Source of the DNA: Pseudomonas cuatrocienegasensis
GTDB taxonomy: Bacteria > Pseudomonadota > Gammaproteobacteria > Pseudomonadales > Pseudomonadaceae
Direction of reading: 5' to 3'
NCBI RefSeq assembly: GCF_900110925.1
Contig: NZ_FOFP01000003.1
Span: 1 to 64,000 of the forward strand
DNA length: 64,000 nt
Of this stretch, positions 47,306 through 58,465 are shown piece after piece. A model generated the notes under the pieces. It saw nothing but the letters and a program-made list of their open reading frames with translations, did no database searches and was not told where the DNA came from. Both the position numbers and the translations under genes were made by a program. How positions within the stretch are numbered: the stretch's first letter is position 1; the number at the start of each line of letters is the position of its first letter.

Positions 47306-47518
47306 TTACTTGGCGCCGAACATGCCGAAACGCTGCTTGAAGCGGTCAACACGGCCACCGGTATCCAGCATTTTCTGCTTGCCGGTGTAGAACGGGTGGC
47401 ATTCGTTGCACACGTCCAGGCTCAGCGGCTTGACCAGGGTGGAGCGGGTTTCGATCACATTGCCGCAGCTGCAAGTAGCGGTAATGGCTTCATAAGTCGG
47501 GTGGATATCAGCTTTCAC
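47306..47518 (-). CDS. rpmE: 50S ribosomal protein L31 (RpmE, zinc form)
   Basis: A 70-residue ribosomal protein. The start is GTG at 47518 (then [18 protein letters not shown]), with GAGGAA upstream; the frame extends to 47572 but the family begins here. Cys16, Cys18, Cys37 and Cys40 make the zinc site of the C+ form. It diverges from priA. Confidence 0.97.
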   Translation of the reverse strand: MKADIHPTYEAITATCSCGNVIETRSTLVKPLSLDVCNECHPFYTGKQKMLDTGGRVDRFKQRFGMFGAK

Positions 47519-47675
47519 GGTGTATTCCTCGGTAATGTGTGCCGCCACCCAACCCGTTGTCAGGTACCGCACGGAAATAGGCCGCGGATAATACCAGACA
47601 CGCCCTGCGATGCAAGCCGCGCGGGATGCCGGCGGTCGCCGTGTTAAGATCGCCGCCTGCTTCTGGAGCCCACGC

Positions 47676-49895
47676 GTGTCCGACCTGATCCTGCGCCTCG
47701 CCCTGCCCTCGCCCCTGCGCCGCCTGTTCGACTACCTGCCGCCAGCGGGTACGTTGCCGGACGCCCTGCAGCCAGGCATGCGCGTGCGTGTGCCGTTCGG
47801 CCGCCGCGAGCTGATCGGCATCCTGGTCGAGGTTGCCGAACACAGCGAGGTGCCCGCCGACAAGCTGAAGCCCGCCTTGCAACTGCTGGATGGGCAATCG
47901 CCGGTACCACCGGCCTTCTTCAGCCTGTGCCTGTGGGCCGCGCAGTACTACCAGCACAGCCTCGGCGATACCCTGAGCTGGGCCCTGCCAGTTCTTCTGC
48001 GCCAGGGCGAACCGGCCGAAGCGCGGCAGGAACGCTTCTGGTCCGCCACGGCCGATGCCCGCCTCGACGACCCGCGCCTGAACCGCGCGCCGCGTCAGCG
48101 CGAAGCCCTGCAAACCCTTGCCCAGCACCCCCACGGCGTGGCCCACGCGCTGCTCAGCAAACTGTTGCTGAACAAGGACAGTCTTGAACTGCTGCGTGAA
48201 AAGGGCCTGGTCGAGGTTGAAGTGCGCCGCCATGCCAGCGCGCCGCGGCCAACCAGTTGGCTGGCGCAGCCGGAGCTGCCGCTCAACCCCGAGCAACGCA
48301 GCGCGGTCGAAGCCATCCGCAGCGGTTTTGGCGGTTTTACCGCCTTCCTTCTGGCCGGGGTTACCGGCAGCGGCAAGACCGAGGTGTACCTGCAGCTGAT
48401 CCGCGAAACCCTCGAAGCCGGCAAACAGGCCCTGGTGCTGATCCCCGAGATCAACCTCGGCCCACAGACCCTGGCGCGCTTCGAGCGGCGCTTCAATGCG
48501 CGCATCGCCCTGCTGCACTCCGGCATCAATGACCGCGAGCGTCTGGACGCCTGGCTCGCCGCCCGCGACGGCGAGGCTGACATCATCATCGGCACGCGCT
48601 CGGCACTGTTCACCCCGATGCTGCGCCCCGGCCTGATCATCATTGACGAAGAACACGACGCCTCCTATAAACAGCAGGAAGGCCTGCGCTACCACGCCCG
48701 CGACCTGGCCCTGGTGCGCGCACGCCAGGAACAGGTGCCAATCGTCCTCGGCTCAGCCACGCCCTCGCTGGAAAGCCTGCACAACGCCCACGCCGGACGC
48801 TACGCCATGCTGCGCCTGACCCAGCGTGCCGGCGGCGCGCAGCCGCCGCGCTTCCTGCGCCTGGACGTAAAGAGCCGGGCGCTCGACTCGGGCATTTCCG
48901 GGCCGCTGCAGCAAGCCATCGGGCAGACGCTGAAAGCCGGCCAGCAAGTGTTGGTATTTCTCAACCGCCGTGGCTTTGCCCCCACCCTGCTGTGCCATGA
49001 CTGCGGATGGCTGTCAGAATGCCCACGCTGCGATGCGCGCATGACCGTGCACCAGCGCTCACGTGAACTGCGCTGTCACCACTGCGGCCACAGCGAACGC
49101 CAGCCGAGCAACTGCCCAACCTGCAATAACGTCGACCTGCGCCCGGTCGGCGCCGGCACCGAGCGCGCCGAAGAACGCCTGGCGATCCTCTTCCCCGATG
49201 TGCCGGTGTTGCGCGTCGACCGCGACAGCACCGCGCGCAAAGACGCCATGAGCACCCTGTACACCACGGTGCAACGCGGCGAGCCGTGCATCCTGGTCGG
49301 CACCCAGATGCTCGCCAAGGGCCACCACTTCCCGCGAGTCACCCTGGTGGCGATTCTCGATGCCGACGGTGGGCTGTTCTCTGCCGATTTTCGCGCCAGC
49401 GAACGCATGGCCCAGCTGATCGTCCAGGTTGCTGGCCGCGCCGGGCGCGCGGAAGAGCCTGGCAAGGTGATCATCCAGAGCCACCTGGCCGACCATCCGC
49501 TGCTGGTGCAGTTGACCGAGCAAGGCTATTTCGCCTTCGCCGAACAGGCCCTGAGCGAACGCCGGGGCGCCGGCCTGCCGCCGTTCTGCCACCTCGCCCT
49601 GCTGCGCGCCGAAGCGCACAAGCCGGGCCAGGCCGAAGGGTTTCTCGACGAAGCCTGCACCGAGGCCGAACAGTTGCTCAGCGACTTCAAGCTGCACGGC
49701 GTCGAGCTGCTCGGCCCGATCCCGGCGCCCATGGAGCGCCGCGCCGGCCGCTACCGCGCGCAACTGCTGATCCAGGCCAACGCCCGCGCGCCGCTGCACC
49801 GTCTGCTCAGCACCTGGATGCAACGCCTGGAAAGCCTGCCCACCGGCCGCGCTGTGCGCTGGTCGCTGGATGTCGACCCGATCGATCTGTTCTAG
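47676..49895 (+). CDS. priA: Primosomal replication helicase PriA
   Basis: PriA restarts stalled replication forks by loading the primosome. The 739-residue protein has an N-terminal 3'-end-binding domain (about 1-105; [23 protein letters not shown]), winged helix (about 110-180) and a DEAD/DEAH helicase core: Walker [17 protein letters not shown], and SATPS. A zinc domain with eight cysteines ([13 protein letters not shown] ... [17 protein letters not shown]) follows, then helicase domain 2 and the C-terminal domain. Start is GTG at 47676, with CTGGAG seven bases upstream. The TAG stop is the first part of a CTAG palindrome. Confidence 0.96.
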   Translation: MSDLILRLALPSPLRRLFDYLPPAGTLPDALQPGMRVRVPFGRRELIGILVEVAEHSEVPADKLKPALQLLDGQSPVPPAFFSLCLWAAQYYQHSLGDTLSWALPVLLRQGEPAEARQERFWSATADARLDDPRLNRAPRQREALQTLAQHPHGVAHALLSKLLLNKDSLELLREKGLVEVEVRRHASAPRPTSWLAQPELPLNPEQRSAVEAIRSGFGGFTAFLLAGVTGSGKTEVYLQLIRETLEAGKQALVLIPEINLGPQTLARFERRFNARIALLHSGINDRERLDAWLAARDGEADIIIGTRSALFTPMLRPGLIIIDEEHDASYKQQEGLRYHARDLALVRARQEQVPIVLGSATPSLESLHNAHAGRYAMLRLTQRAGGAQPPRFLRLDVKSRALDSGISGPLQQAIGQTLKAGQQVLVFLNRRGFAPTLLCHDCGWLSECPRCDARMTVHQRSRELRCHHCGHSERQPSNCPTCNNVDLRPVGAGTERAEERLAILFPDVPVLRVDRDSTARKDAMSTLYTTVQRGEPCILVGTQMLAKGHHFPRVTLVAILDADGGLFSADFRASERMAQLIVQVAGRAGRAEEPGKVIIQSHLADHPLLVQLTEQGYFAFAEQALSERRGAGLPPFCHLALLRAEAHKPGQAEGFLDEACTEAEQLLSDFKLHGVELLGPIPAPMERRAGRYRAQLLIQANARAPLHRLLSTWMQRLESLPTGRAVRWSLDVDPIDLF

Positions 49896-49953
49896 GGTCT
49901 GTTGCCGTTTCGTCGCGAGCCGCGTTACCGCGGACGAAACGGCAATCCCAGGG
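49894..49953. repeat. 60-bp palindrome of the CTAGGGTCTGTT family, at the priA stop
   Basis: The left arm AGGGTCTGTTGCCGTTTCGT overlaps the TAG stop of priA. The right arm ACGAAACGGCAA pairs with its inner half, while the outer half has diverged. The centre CGCGAGCCGCGTTACCGCGG is almost the same as in the copy at 373. Confidence 0.75.
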
Positions 49954-49954
49954 C

Positions 49955-50021
49955 AGGGTGCGCCGTGCGCACCCGCTGTTCGATTCGCCGCTGAGCACCA
50001 CCGGTGCACACAGCGCACCCT
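49955..50021. repeat. 67-bp palindrome (AGGGTGCGC type)
   Basis: AGGGTGCGC at 49955-49963 pairs with GCGCACCCT at 50013-50021. Inside are GTGCGCACC and CACCGGTGC. It follows the CTAG palindrome directly and shares its start with the short palindrome at 5853. Together the two fill the priA-argS gap. Confidence 0.7.
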
Positions 50022-50053
50022 ACAAGTGATGGCTTGCGGCTTGCCGCTGCTTC

Positions 50054-51858
<1,805 letters not shown>

Positions 51859-52551
51859 ATGGCTGCCCGCAAAAAGGCGCCGGCCAAACGCGGCGCCAGC
51901 CGCTACAAGGCGCCGGCGAAAAAACCTGTCCCAGGCTGGATATGGCTGGCCTGCGGCCTGATCGTCGGCGTCTTCGTGATGACCCTGATGAACCTCGAAC
52001 CGGGAAGTGATGCGGTCAAGCGCGACCGTGGCGAACAGGCACGCGATAACGCCCCGCAGAGCAAACCCAAGCCGGTGACGGACGAGCCGAACAAGCCCAA
52101 GTACGACTTCTACACCCTGCTACCGGAGTCCGAAGTCATAGTCCCGCCGGACGCGCTGCCACCAGCAACGCCACCCACTGCTGAGACCAAACCGGTCACC
52201 CCGGAAGAAGCGGCGAAAATCGACGCCGAGCGCGCCCAGGCCGCGCTCAACGGCCAGGTTCCACCACCTGCCCCACCGGTGATCGAGCCGGTGGCCAAGG
52301 CACCCCTGACGACCCAGTTCTTCCTCCAGGCCGGCTCCTTCCGGCGCAAGGACGACGCCGAAAGCGTGCGCGCGCAGATCATCCTGCTCGGCCAGAACGT
52401 ACGCGTGGAGTCGGGCACCGTGCGCGAGGAAACCTGGCACCGCGTGCTGGTCGGGCCATTCACCAGCCGCGAACAACTCGCCCAATCGCAAAAGGCCCTG
52501 GCGGCCAACGGCTTCAGTAACCTGCTGCTGCAACAGCGCCAGAGCCGATGA
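51859..52551 (+). CDS. FtsN-like SPOR-domain membrane protein
   Basis: A 230-residue bitopic protein. A basic cytoplasmic N-terminus (AARKKAPAKRGASRYKAPAKKP), a transmembrane helix at about 26-46 and a Pro/Lys/Glu periplasmic linker precede a C-terminal SPOR domain (about 150-230; FFLQAGSFRRKDDAESVRAQIILLGQ). This is the layout of FtsN, which activates septal wall synthesis; the protein is a good FtsN candidate but the short essential motif cannot be checked by eye. It abuts argS with no gap. Confidence 0.85.
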   Translation: MAARKKAPAKRGASRYKAPAKKPVPGWIWLACGLIVGVFVMTLMNLEPGSDAVKRDRGEQARDNAPQSKPKPVTDEPNKPKYDFYTLLPESEVIVPPDALPPATPPTAETKPVTPEEAAKIDAERAQAALNGQVPPPAPPVIEPVAKAPLTTQFFLQAGSFRRKDDAESVRAQIILLGQNVRVESGTVREETWHRVLVGPFTSREQLAQSQKALAANGFSNLLLQQRQSR

Positions 52552-52568
52552 AGCAATTTGCTGTTACA

Positions 52569-52599
52569 GCGATTCATCTACCAGCGGTAGATGAATCGC
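52569..52599 (+). promoter_or_regulatory. Perfect hairpin between the SPOR gene and hslV
   Basis: A 14-bp perfect stem GCGATTCATCTACC / GGTAGATGAATCGC with a 3-base loop, 18 bp after the SPOR stop. There is no T-run, so it may be a Rho-independent-like end of weak efficiency, a processing site or a binding site before the heat-shock promoter. Confidence 0.55.
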
Positions 52600-52609
52600 C
52601 CCTTCACGG

Positions 52610-52637
52610 TTGAAAAGCCAACTGCGCCCCCCCATCT
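52610..52637 (+). promoter_or_regulatory. Sigma-32 heat-shock promoter of hslVU
   Basis: TTGAAA at 52610-52615 and CCCCATCT at 52630-52637 are 14 bases apart, close to the sigma-32 consensus CTTGAAA and CCCCATNT. It lies 48 bp before the hslV start, as expected for this heat-shock operon. Confidence 0.75.
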
Positions 52638-52684
52638 GAGTTTTCATTCGGGCAAATTCGCCCCGCAGTGTGGAGACTCTCCCC

Positions 52685-53215
52685 TTGACCACCATCGTTT
52701 CAGTGCGCCGCAATGGCAAAGTCGTCATGGGCGGCGACGGCCAGGTATCCCTCGGCAATACCGTGATGAAAGGCAACGCGAAGAAGGTCCGGCGCCTGTA
52801 TCACGGCCAGGTGCTGGCCGGCTTTGCCGGGGCCACGGCCGACGCCTTTACCCTGTTCGAGCGCTTCGAGGGCCAGCTGGAAAAGCACCAGGGCCACCTG
52901 ATCCGCGCCGCCGTCGAGCTGGCCAAGGACTGGCGCACTGATCGCTCGCTGAGCCGTCTGGAAGCCATGCTGGCCGTAGCCAACAAGGACGCTTCGCTGA
53001 TCATCACCGGCAATGGCGATGTGGTCGAACCGGAAAATGGCCTGATTGCCATGGGCTCCGGCGGCGGCTTCGCCCAGGCCGCGGCCATGGCCCTGCTGCA
53101 GAAAACCGAGTTGAGTGCCCGTGAAATCACTGAAACCGCGCTGAACATTGCCGGCTCCATCTGTGTCTTCACCAATCAGAACCTGACTATTGAGGAGGAA
53201 GATTGCGCTGAATAA
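52685..53215 (+). CDS. hslV: ATP-dependent protease subunit HslV (ClpQ)
   Basis: HslV is the proteolytic dodecamer of the HslUV protease. The 176-residue product starts at TTG 52685, giving [20 protein letters not shown]; removal of Met frees the catalytic Thr1. GGAGA lies eight bases before this codon. The upstream in-frame ATG at 52670 is rejected because it would block Thr1 exposure. The gene is 27 bp before hslU. Confidence 0.96.
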   Translation: MTTIVSVRRNGKVVMGGDGQVSLGNTVMKGNAKKVRRLYHGQVLAGFAGATADAFTLFERFEGQLEKHQGHLIRAAVELAKDWRTDRSLSRLEAMLAVANKDASLIITGNGDVVEPENGLIAMGSGGGFAQAAAMALLQKTELSAREITETALNIAGSICVFTNQNLTIEEEDCAE

Positions 53216-53242
53216 GCGCGTCTTCCTTTGGAGTATCGCCGC

Positions 53243-54583
53243 ATGTCCATGACGCCCCGCGAGATCGTTCACGAACTCAACCGCCACATCATCGGCCAGG
53301 ACGACGCAAAGCGCGCCGTGGCCATTGCCCTGCGCAACCGCTGGCGGCGCATGCAGCTGCCGCTGGAGCTGCGCGCCGAAGTCACGCCGAAGAACATCCT
53401 GATGATCGGCCCGACCGGCGTTGGCAAGACCGAGATTGCCCGCCGTCTGGCCAAGCTGGCCAATGCACCGTTTATCAAGGTCGAAGCGACCAAGTTCACC
53501 GAGGTCGGCTATGTCGGCCGGGATGTCGAGTCGATCATCCGCGACCTGGCCGATGCCGCGGTGAAGATGCTGCGCGAGCAGGAGATGGTCAAAGTCCGTC
53601 ACCGCGCCGAGGACGCCGCCGAAGACCGCATCCTCGATGCACTGCTGCCGCCCGCACGCACCGGCTTTAACGAAGAGGCCGCGCCTGCCAGCGACTCCAA
53701 CACCCGTCAGCTGTTTCGCAAGCGCCTGCGCGAAGGTCAGCTGGACGACAAAGAAATCGAGATCGAAGTCGCCGAAGCCACGGCCGGCATCGAAATCATG
53801 ACCCCGCCGGGCATGGAAGAGATGACCAACCAGTTGCAAAGCCTGTTTGCCAATATGGGCAAGGGCAAGAAGAAAAGCCGCAAGCTCAAGGTCAAGGAGG
53901 CGCTGAAGCTGGTGCGTGACGAAGAAGCCGCGCGCCTGGTCAACGAAGACGAGCTCAAGGCCCTCGCCCTGGAGGCCGTCGAGCAGAACGGTATCGTTTT
54001 CATCGACGAGATCGACAAGGTCGCCAAGCGTGGCAACACCGGCGGTGCTGACGTCTCCCGCGAAGGCGTGCAGCGCGACCTGCTGCCGCTGATCGAGGGC
54101 TGCACGGTCAACACCAAGCTGGGCATGGTCAAGACCGATCACATCCTGTTTATCGCCTCCGGCGCCTTCCACCTGAGCAAGCCCAGCGACCTGGTGCCCG
54201 AGCTGCAGGGTCGCCTGCCGATTCGCGTGGAACTCAAGGCCCTGTCGCCGAGTGACTTCGAGCGCATTCTCAGTGAACCCCATGCCTCGCTCACCGAGCA
54301 GTATGCGGCCCTGCTGAATACCGAGGGCCTTGGCATCGAGTTTATGGCTGACGGCATCAAGCGCATCGCCGAGATCGCCTGGCAGGTCAACGAGAAGACC
54401 GAGAACATCGGTGCTCGCCGCCTGCACACGCTGCTCGAACGCCTGCTCGAAGAAGTCTCCTTCAGCGCTGGCGACCTGGCCAGCCAGCAGAATGGCACGC
54501 CGATCCGTATCGACGCTGACTACGTCAACAGCCACCTGGGCGACCTGGCCAAGGACGAAGACCTGTCGCGTTATATCCTTTGA
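53243..54583 (+). CDS. hslU: HslUV protease ATPase subunit HslU (ClpY)
   Basis: HslU unfolds substrates and feeds them to HslV. The 446-residue AAA+ protein has Walker [16 protein letters not shown] (near 57-71), the pore motif GYVGRDVES, the I domain (about 110-240) and Walker [13 protein letters not shown]-terminal helix ending DLSRYIL inserts between HslV subunits. ATG 53243 ([12 protein letters not shown]) is chosen, with TTGGAG upstream; the frame start at 53228 adds five leader codons. Confidence 0.97.
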   Translation: MSMTPREIVHELNRHIIGQDDAKRAVAIALRNRWRRMQLPLELRAEVTPKNILMIGPTGVGKTEIARRLAKLANAPFIKVEATKFTEVGYVGRDVESIIRDLADAAVKMLREQEMVKVRHRAEDAAEDRILDALLPPARTGFNEEAAPASDSNTRQLFRKRLREGQLDDKEIEIEVAEATAGIEIMTPPGMEEMTNQLQSLFANMGKGKKKSRKLKVKEALKLVRDEEAARLVNEDELKALALEAVEQNGIVFIDEIDKVAKRGNTGGADVSREGVQRDLLPLIEGCTVNTKLGMVKTDHILFIASGAFHLSKPSDLVPELQGRLPIRVELKALSPSDFERILSEPHASLTEQYAALLNTEGLGIEFMADGIKRIAEIAWQVNEKTENIGARRLHTLLERLLEEVSFSAGDLASQQNGTPIRIDADYVNSHLGDLAKDEDLSRYIL

Positions 54584-54839
54584 CAGCGGCGGCAGGTCGT
54601 CAGCCAAAAACAAGGCTATGTGGTGCACGGCGGCCTGCTTTTCGTGGGAGCCGCGCCCCGCGGCGAATCCCATGGGCACCGCCGATTTTGCGCAATGGCT
54701 GCAATCGATTAGCCCCGAGGCGGGGCTCCTACACCTGTTCGGCGGTTCCTGCAGGCGCTACGTTATGGCTTGCACGGGCTGCAACAAAGTTTGGGAAATA
54801 GCCAAAAAAAGCCTGCAACCTGTAGCCGGAAACCCTGAC
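54584..54839. other. 256-bp gap with REP-like half-sites
   Basis: The sequence GTGGGAGCCGCGCCCCGCGGCGAA near 54645 and GCCCCGAGGCGGGGCTCCTAC ending near 54731 are inverted REP-like half-sites around 45 bp of spacer. No coding frame is supported. They may stabilise or end the hslVU message. Confidence 0.55.
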
Positions 54840-55211
54840 ATGCCCATCCCCAGCGCGATCAAATTGCACAAAGCGTCGAAACTGCTTGAGCTGCGTTACG
54901 GCGATCAGCAGTACCAACTGCCTGCCGAATTCCTGCGCGTGCACTCGCCCTCGGCCGAGGTGCAGGGGCACGGCAAACCCATCCTGCAAACCGGCAAACT
55001 GCACGTTGCCCTGATCGGCCTGGAGCCAGCCGGCAACTACGCGCTCAAGCTGATTTTCGATGACGGCCACGACAGCGGCCTGTTCACCTGGGATTACCTG
55101 TACCAGTTGGCCACGCGCCAGACCGAACTGTGGCAGGACTACCTCGATACCCTGGCCGCCGCCGGCAAATCCCGCGACCCTGATGTCTCGCCCGTGCGCC
55201 TGATGCTGTAA
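54840..55211 (+). CDS. DUF971 protein (gamma-butyrobetaine hydroxylase-like N-terminal domain)
   Basis: The 123-residue protein consists of one DUF971 domain: IKLHKASKLLELRYGDQQYQLPAEFLRVHSPSAEVQGHG, then LKLIFDDGHDSGLFTWDYLYQLA. The fold occurs as the N-terminal domain of 2-oxoglutarate oxygenases and alone in bacteria near PHA genes or iron-sulfur genes. The function of the free form is unknown. ATG 54840 is used; the longer frame from 54330 overlaps hslU. Confidence 0.85.
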   Translation: MPIPSAIKLHKASKLLELRYGDQQYQLPAEFLRVHSPSAEVQGHGKPILQTGKLHVALIGLEPAGNYALKLIFDDGHDSGLFTWDYLYQLATRQTELWQDYLDTLAAAGKSRDPDVSPVRLML

Positions 55212-55274
55212 CCCTTATGCCAGAGCCTGCCGGGCTTACTTCATCCGCCTACGCCTGCAGTTAGAGCGCATTTT

Positions 55275-55490
55275 CTAATCTGCATCGGCATACTCTTCGG
55301 CAGATACGGCCACTGCGGCCGGCTTGCGCAAACGTCCAAACTCGGGTAACCAAGGAGCTGGCAGATTCCCGTCGTCGGCCTGTGGCTGACGCGGCACTAA
55401 GCGGAATGGTTCCGCCCCCGGTAACCCGAGCAGTATCTGGCCGATCAGTCCGTGTCGCCGCGCGCACTGGCCTGCCTGTACTGGCCTGGA
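55275..55490 (-). other. Possible gene remnant antisense to the phaC1 leader
   Basis: Read on the minus strand, this frame gives about 70 residues with protein-like composition: RRHGLIGQILLGLPGAEPF, then RLVPRQPQADDGNLPAPWL, PEFGRLRKPAAVAVSAEEYADAD and a stop. The only start inside the gap is TTG; the longer frame runs into phaC1 antisense. I do not recognise the family. It may be the C-terminus of a lost gene or chance coding character. Confidence 0.3.
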
Positions 55491-55506
55491 CAATGGAGCG
55501 TCGTAG

Positions 55507-57186
55507 ATGAGTGATAAGAATAATGATGACCTGAAGCGCCAGGCGTCCGAGAACACCCTGGGGCTCAACCCGGTGATCGGCATTCGCGGCAAAGACCTGC
55601 TGACCTCGGCTCGTATGGTGCTTACCCAGGCTATCCGCCAGCCCTTCCACAGCGTCAAGCACATGGCCCATTTCAGCCTCGAACTGAAGAACGTATTGCT
55701 CGGCCAATCCAGCCTCAAACCCGAGGACGGCGACCGCCGTTTCGCCGACCCGGCCTGGAGTCAGAACCCGCTTTACCGCCGCTATCTGCAGACTTATCTG
55801 GCCTGGCGCAAGGAGCTGCACGACTGGGTCGAACACAGCAACCTGTCCGAACAGGACGCCAGCCGTGGCCACTTCGTGATCAACCTGATGACCGAAGCCA
55901 TGGCCCCGAGCAACAGCATGGCCAACCCGGCCGCGGTCAAACGCTTCTTCGAAACCGGTGGCAAGAGCCTGCTCGATGGTCTGTCGCACCTGGCCAAGGA
56001 CATGGTCAACAACGGCGGCATGCCGAGCCAGGTGAACATGGACGCCTTCGAGGTCGGCAAGAACCTGGCGATCACCGATGGCGCCGTGGTGTTTCGTAAT
56101 GACGTGCTGGAGCTGATCCAGTACGGCCCCATCACCGAAAGCGTGCACGAGCGCCCGCTACTGGTGGTGCCCCCACAGATCAACAAGTACTACGTCTTCG
56201 ACCTGTCGCCGGAAAAGAGCCTGGCGCGGTTTCTGCTGCGCAGCCAGGTACAGACCTTCGTGGTCAGTTGGCGCAACCCGACCAAGGCCCAGCGCGAGTG
56301 GGGCCTGTCGACCTATATCGCCGCGCTCAAGGAAGCCATCGAGGTGATCTGCTCGATCACCGGCAGCAAGGACCTGAACATGCTCGGCGCCTGCTCGGGC
56401 GGCCTGACCACAGCGTCCTTGCTGGGCCACTATGCGGCCCTGGGCGACCAGAAGGTCCACGCACTGACCTTGCTGGTCAGCGTGCTCGACACCCAGCTCG
56501 ACACCCAGGTCGCGCTGTTCGCCGACGAGAAAACCCTGGAGGCCGCCAAGCGCCGCTCCTACCAGTCCGGCGTGCTCGAAGGCAGCGACATGGCCAAGGT
56601 GTTCGCCTGGATGCGCCCCAATGACCTGATCTGGAATTACTGGGTCAATAACTACCTGCTCGGCAACGAGCCGCCAGTCTTCGACATCCTTTACTGGAAC
56701 AACGACACCACCCGCCTGCCCGCTGCGCTGCATGGCGAATTTATCGACATGTTCCAGACCAACCCGCTGACCCGCGCCGGCGCGCTGGAGGTCTGCGGCA
56801 CACCGATCGACCTCAAGCAGGTGACCTGCGATTTCTTCTGCGTGGCCGGCACCAACGACCACATCACGCCCTGGACATCCTGCTACAAGTCGGCCCTGCT
56901 GTTTGGCGGCAAGTGCGAGTTCGTGCTTTCAAACAGCGGGCATATTCAGAGCATTCTCAACCCGCCAGGCAATCCCAAGGCGCGCTACATGACCAATACC
57001 GAAATGCCCTTTGACCCGCGCGCCTGGCAGGAAAGCTCGACCAAGCACGCTGACTCCTGGTGGCTGTACTGGCAAAAATGGCTGGCCGAACGCTCCGGCA
57101 AGCTGCGCAAGGCGCCCACCAGCCTGGGCAACAAACAACACCCGGCCGGCGAAGCCGCCCCGGGAACCTACGTGCACGAGCGCTGA
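55507..57186 (+). CDS. phaC1: Class II poly(3-hydroxyalkanoate) synthase PhaC1
   Basis: PhaC1 polymerises medium-chain (R)-3-hydroxyacyl-CoA (C6-C14) into PHA on the granule surface. The 559-residue length is typical. The lipase-like box is GACSGG with nucleophile Cys296, and the triad is completed by Asp451 (TNDHITPW) and His479 (NSGHIQS). It opens the cluster phaC1-phaZ-phaC2-phaD. AATGGAGCG upstream contains the ribosome site. Confidence 0.97.
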   Translation: MSDKNNDDLKRQASENTLGLNPVIGIRGKDLLTSARMVLTQAIRQPFHSVKHMAHFSLELKNVLLGQSSLKPEDGDRRFADPAWSQNPLYRRYLQTYLAWRKELHDWVEHSNLSEQDASRGHFVINLMTEAMAPSNSMANPAAVKRFFETGGKSLLDGLSHLAKDMVNNGGMPSQVNMDAFEVGKNLAITDGAVVFRNDVLELIQYGPITESVHERPLLVVPPQINKYYVFDLSPEKSLARFLLRSQVQTFVVSWRNPTKAQREWGLSTYIAALKEAIEVICSITGSKDLNMLGACSGGLTTASLLGHYAALGDQKVHALTLLVSVLDTQLDTQVALFADEKTLEAAKRRSYQSGVLEGSDMAKVFAWMRPNDLIWNYWVNNYLLGNEPPVFDILYWNNDTTRLPAALHGEFIDMFQTNPLTRAGALEVCGTPIDLKQVTCDFFCVAGTNDHITPWTSCYKSALLFGGKCEFVLSNSGHIQSILNPPGNPKARYMTNTEMPFDPRAWQESSTKHADSWWLYWQKWLAERSGKLRKAPTSLGNKQHPAGEAAPGTYVHER

Positions 57187-57328
57187 CAGGCGGCGTGCGC
57201 AGCTTCGCCCGCGGCACCGGATGTGCCGCCCGTCCTGGCACTTGTGCCAAGGGTGGCTAGGCCCGTGATGGTGTTGGACATGACCGGGACGGTCGCGGCC
57301 AGCGAATAACTTTATAGGGCTACTGCGC

Positions 57329-58186
57329 ATGTCGTTACCATTCGTATTTCGCACCATCGACCTGGATGGCCAGACCATCCGCACCGCCGTACGACCGGGC
57401 AACAGCACGATGGCGCCCCTGCTGATCTTCAATGGCATTGGCGCCAACCTCGAGCTGGTGATGCCTTTCGTCGCCGCGCTCGACCCGGAGCTGGAAGTCA
57501 TCGCCTTCGACGTACCCGGCGTTGGCGGCTCTTCAACACCCAGCACGCCGTACCGCTTTCCCGGCCTGGCCAAGCTGGCCGCGCGCATGCTCGACTACCT
57601 GGATTACGGCCAGGTCAATGCCATCGGCGTGTCCTGGGGCGGCGCCCTGGCCCAGCAGTTTGCCCACGACTACCCGGAGCGCTGCAAGAAGCTGGTGCTC
57701 GCGGCAACCTCTGCCGGCGCGGTGATGGTGCCGGGCAAGCCCAAGGTACTCTGGCGCATGGCCAGCCCACGGCGCTATGTGCAGCCGTCCTACGGTGTGC
57801 ATATCGCACCCGACATCTACGGCGGCGCCTTCCGCCGCGATCCGAAGCTAGCCCTGGCACATGCCAGCAAGGTGCGCTCCGGCGGCAAGATGGGTTACTA
57901 CTGGCAGCTGTTCGCCGGCCTCGGCTGGACCAGCATCCACTGGCTACACAAGATCAGCCAACCGACCCTGGTCCTGGCCGGCGATGACGACCCGCTGATC
58001 CCGCTAGTCAATATGCGCCTGCTGGCCTGGCGCATTCCCAACTCGGAATTGCATGTGATCGATGACGGGCATCTGTTCCTGGTCACCCGCGCCGAAGCAG
58101 TAGCGCCGATCATCATGAAATTCCTCGAAGAAGAACGTCAGCGTGCCGTGATGCACCCGCGCCCTACGCCCGCCCGCACGCATTGA
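57329..58186 (+). CDS. phaZ: Intracellular PHA depolymerase PhaZ
   Basis: PhaZ is the granule-bound hydrolase that releases 3-hydroxy acids from stored mcl-PHA. The 285-residue alpha/beta hydrolase has the nucleophile motif GVSWGG (Ser102), Asp221 in GDDDPLIP and His248 in DDGHLFL. It lies between the two synthases, so storage and mobilisation are encoded together. Confidence 0.96.
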   Translation: MSLPFVFRTIDLDGQTIRTAVRPGNSTMAPLLIFNGIGANLELVMPFVAALDPELEVIAFDVPGVGGSSTPSTPYRFPGLAKLAARMLDYLDYGQVNAIGVSWGGALAQQFAHDYPERCKKLVLAATSAGAVMVPGKPKVLWRMASPRRYVQPSYGVHIAPDIYGGAFRRDPKLALAHASKVRSGGKMGYYWQLFAGLGWTSIHWLHKISQPTLVLAGDDDPLIPLVNMRLLAWRIPNSELHVIDDGHLFLVTRAEAVAPIIMKFLEEERQRAVMHPRPTPARTH

Positions 58187-58465
58187 CCCGACGTCGCTCG
58201 ATCCTGGTGCTACGCTGGTACGCTGGTACGCTCAGATCACATAAACGTGCGCCTACTGCACCGGTGTGAGGCGCCGACGTGTCTAGCCCGCACCTGAGCG
58301 CGTTCTGGTACACGCCTTGCTGCACCCAGTCACCAGGAATATGCGGTATTTGGCCTTATTGTGCCGTGAGAGAGCCAGGCCAAATCCGGTTTTCACGCAG
58401 CAGAACAGGGTTAAGTCCGGCAGGACTCCTAGCAGTCTCTACGGCATAACGACGGAGTGTTACCC
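58187..58465. other. 279-bp phaZ-phaC2 gap with short tandem repeat and MITE half copy
   Basis: The gap holds three 8-base units TACGCTGG near 58210-58232 and the half element at 58378-58432. The rest shows no gene. A promoter for phaC2 is plausible here but no clear hexamer pair is seen. Confidence 0.6.
58378..58432 (+). repeat. Half copy of the 199-bp MITE-like element before phaC2
   Basis: This 55-base stretch is about 85% identical to 62347-62400, with one extra base. It runs from GGCCAAATCCGG through AGAACAGGGTTAAGTCCGG to ACTCCTAG, and keeps the terminal CTAG. The left part of the element is absent. It ends 33 bp before the phaC2 start, so it lies in the promoter/leader. Confidence 0.75.

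Noticed and set aside
52700..54679. 659-residue open frame on the minus strand
   Set aside because: It is antisense to both hslV and hslU, which are certain genes.
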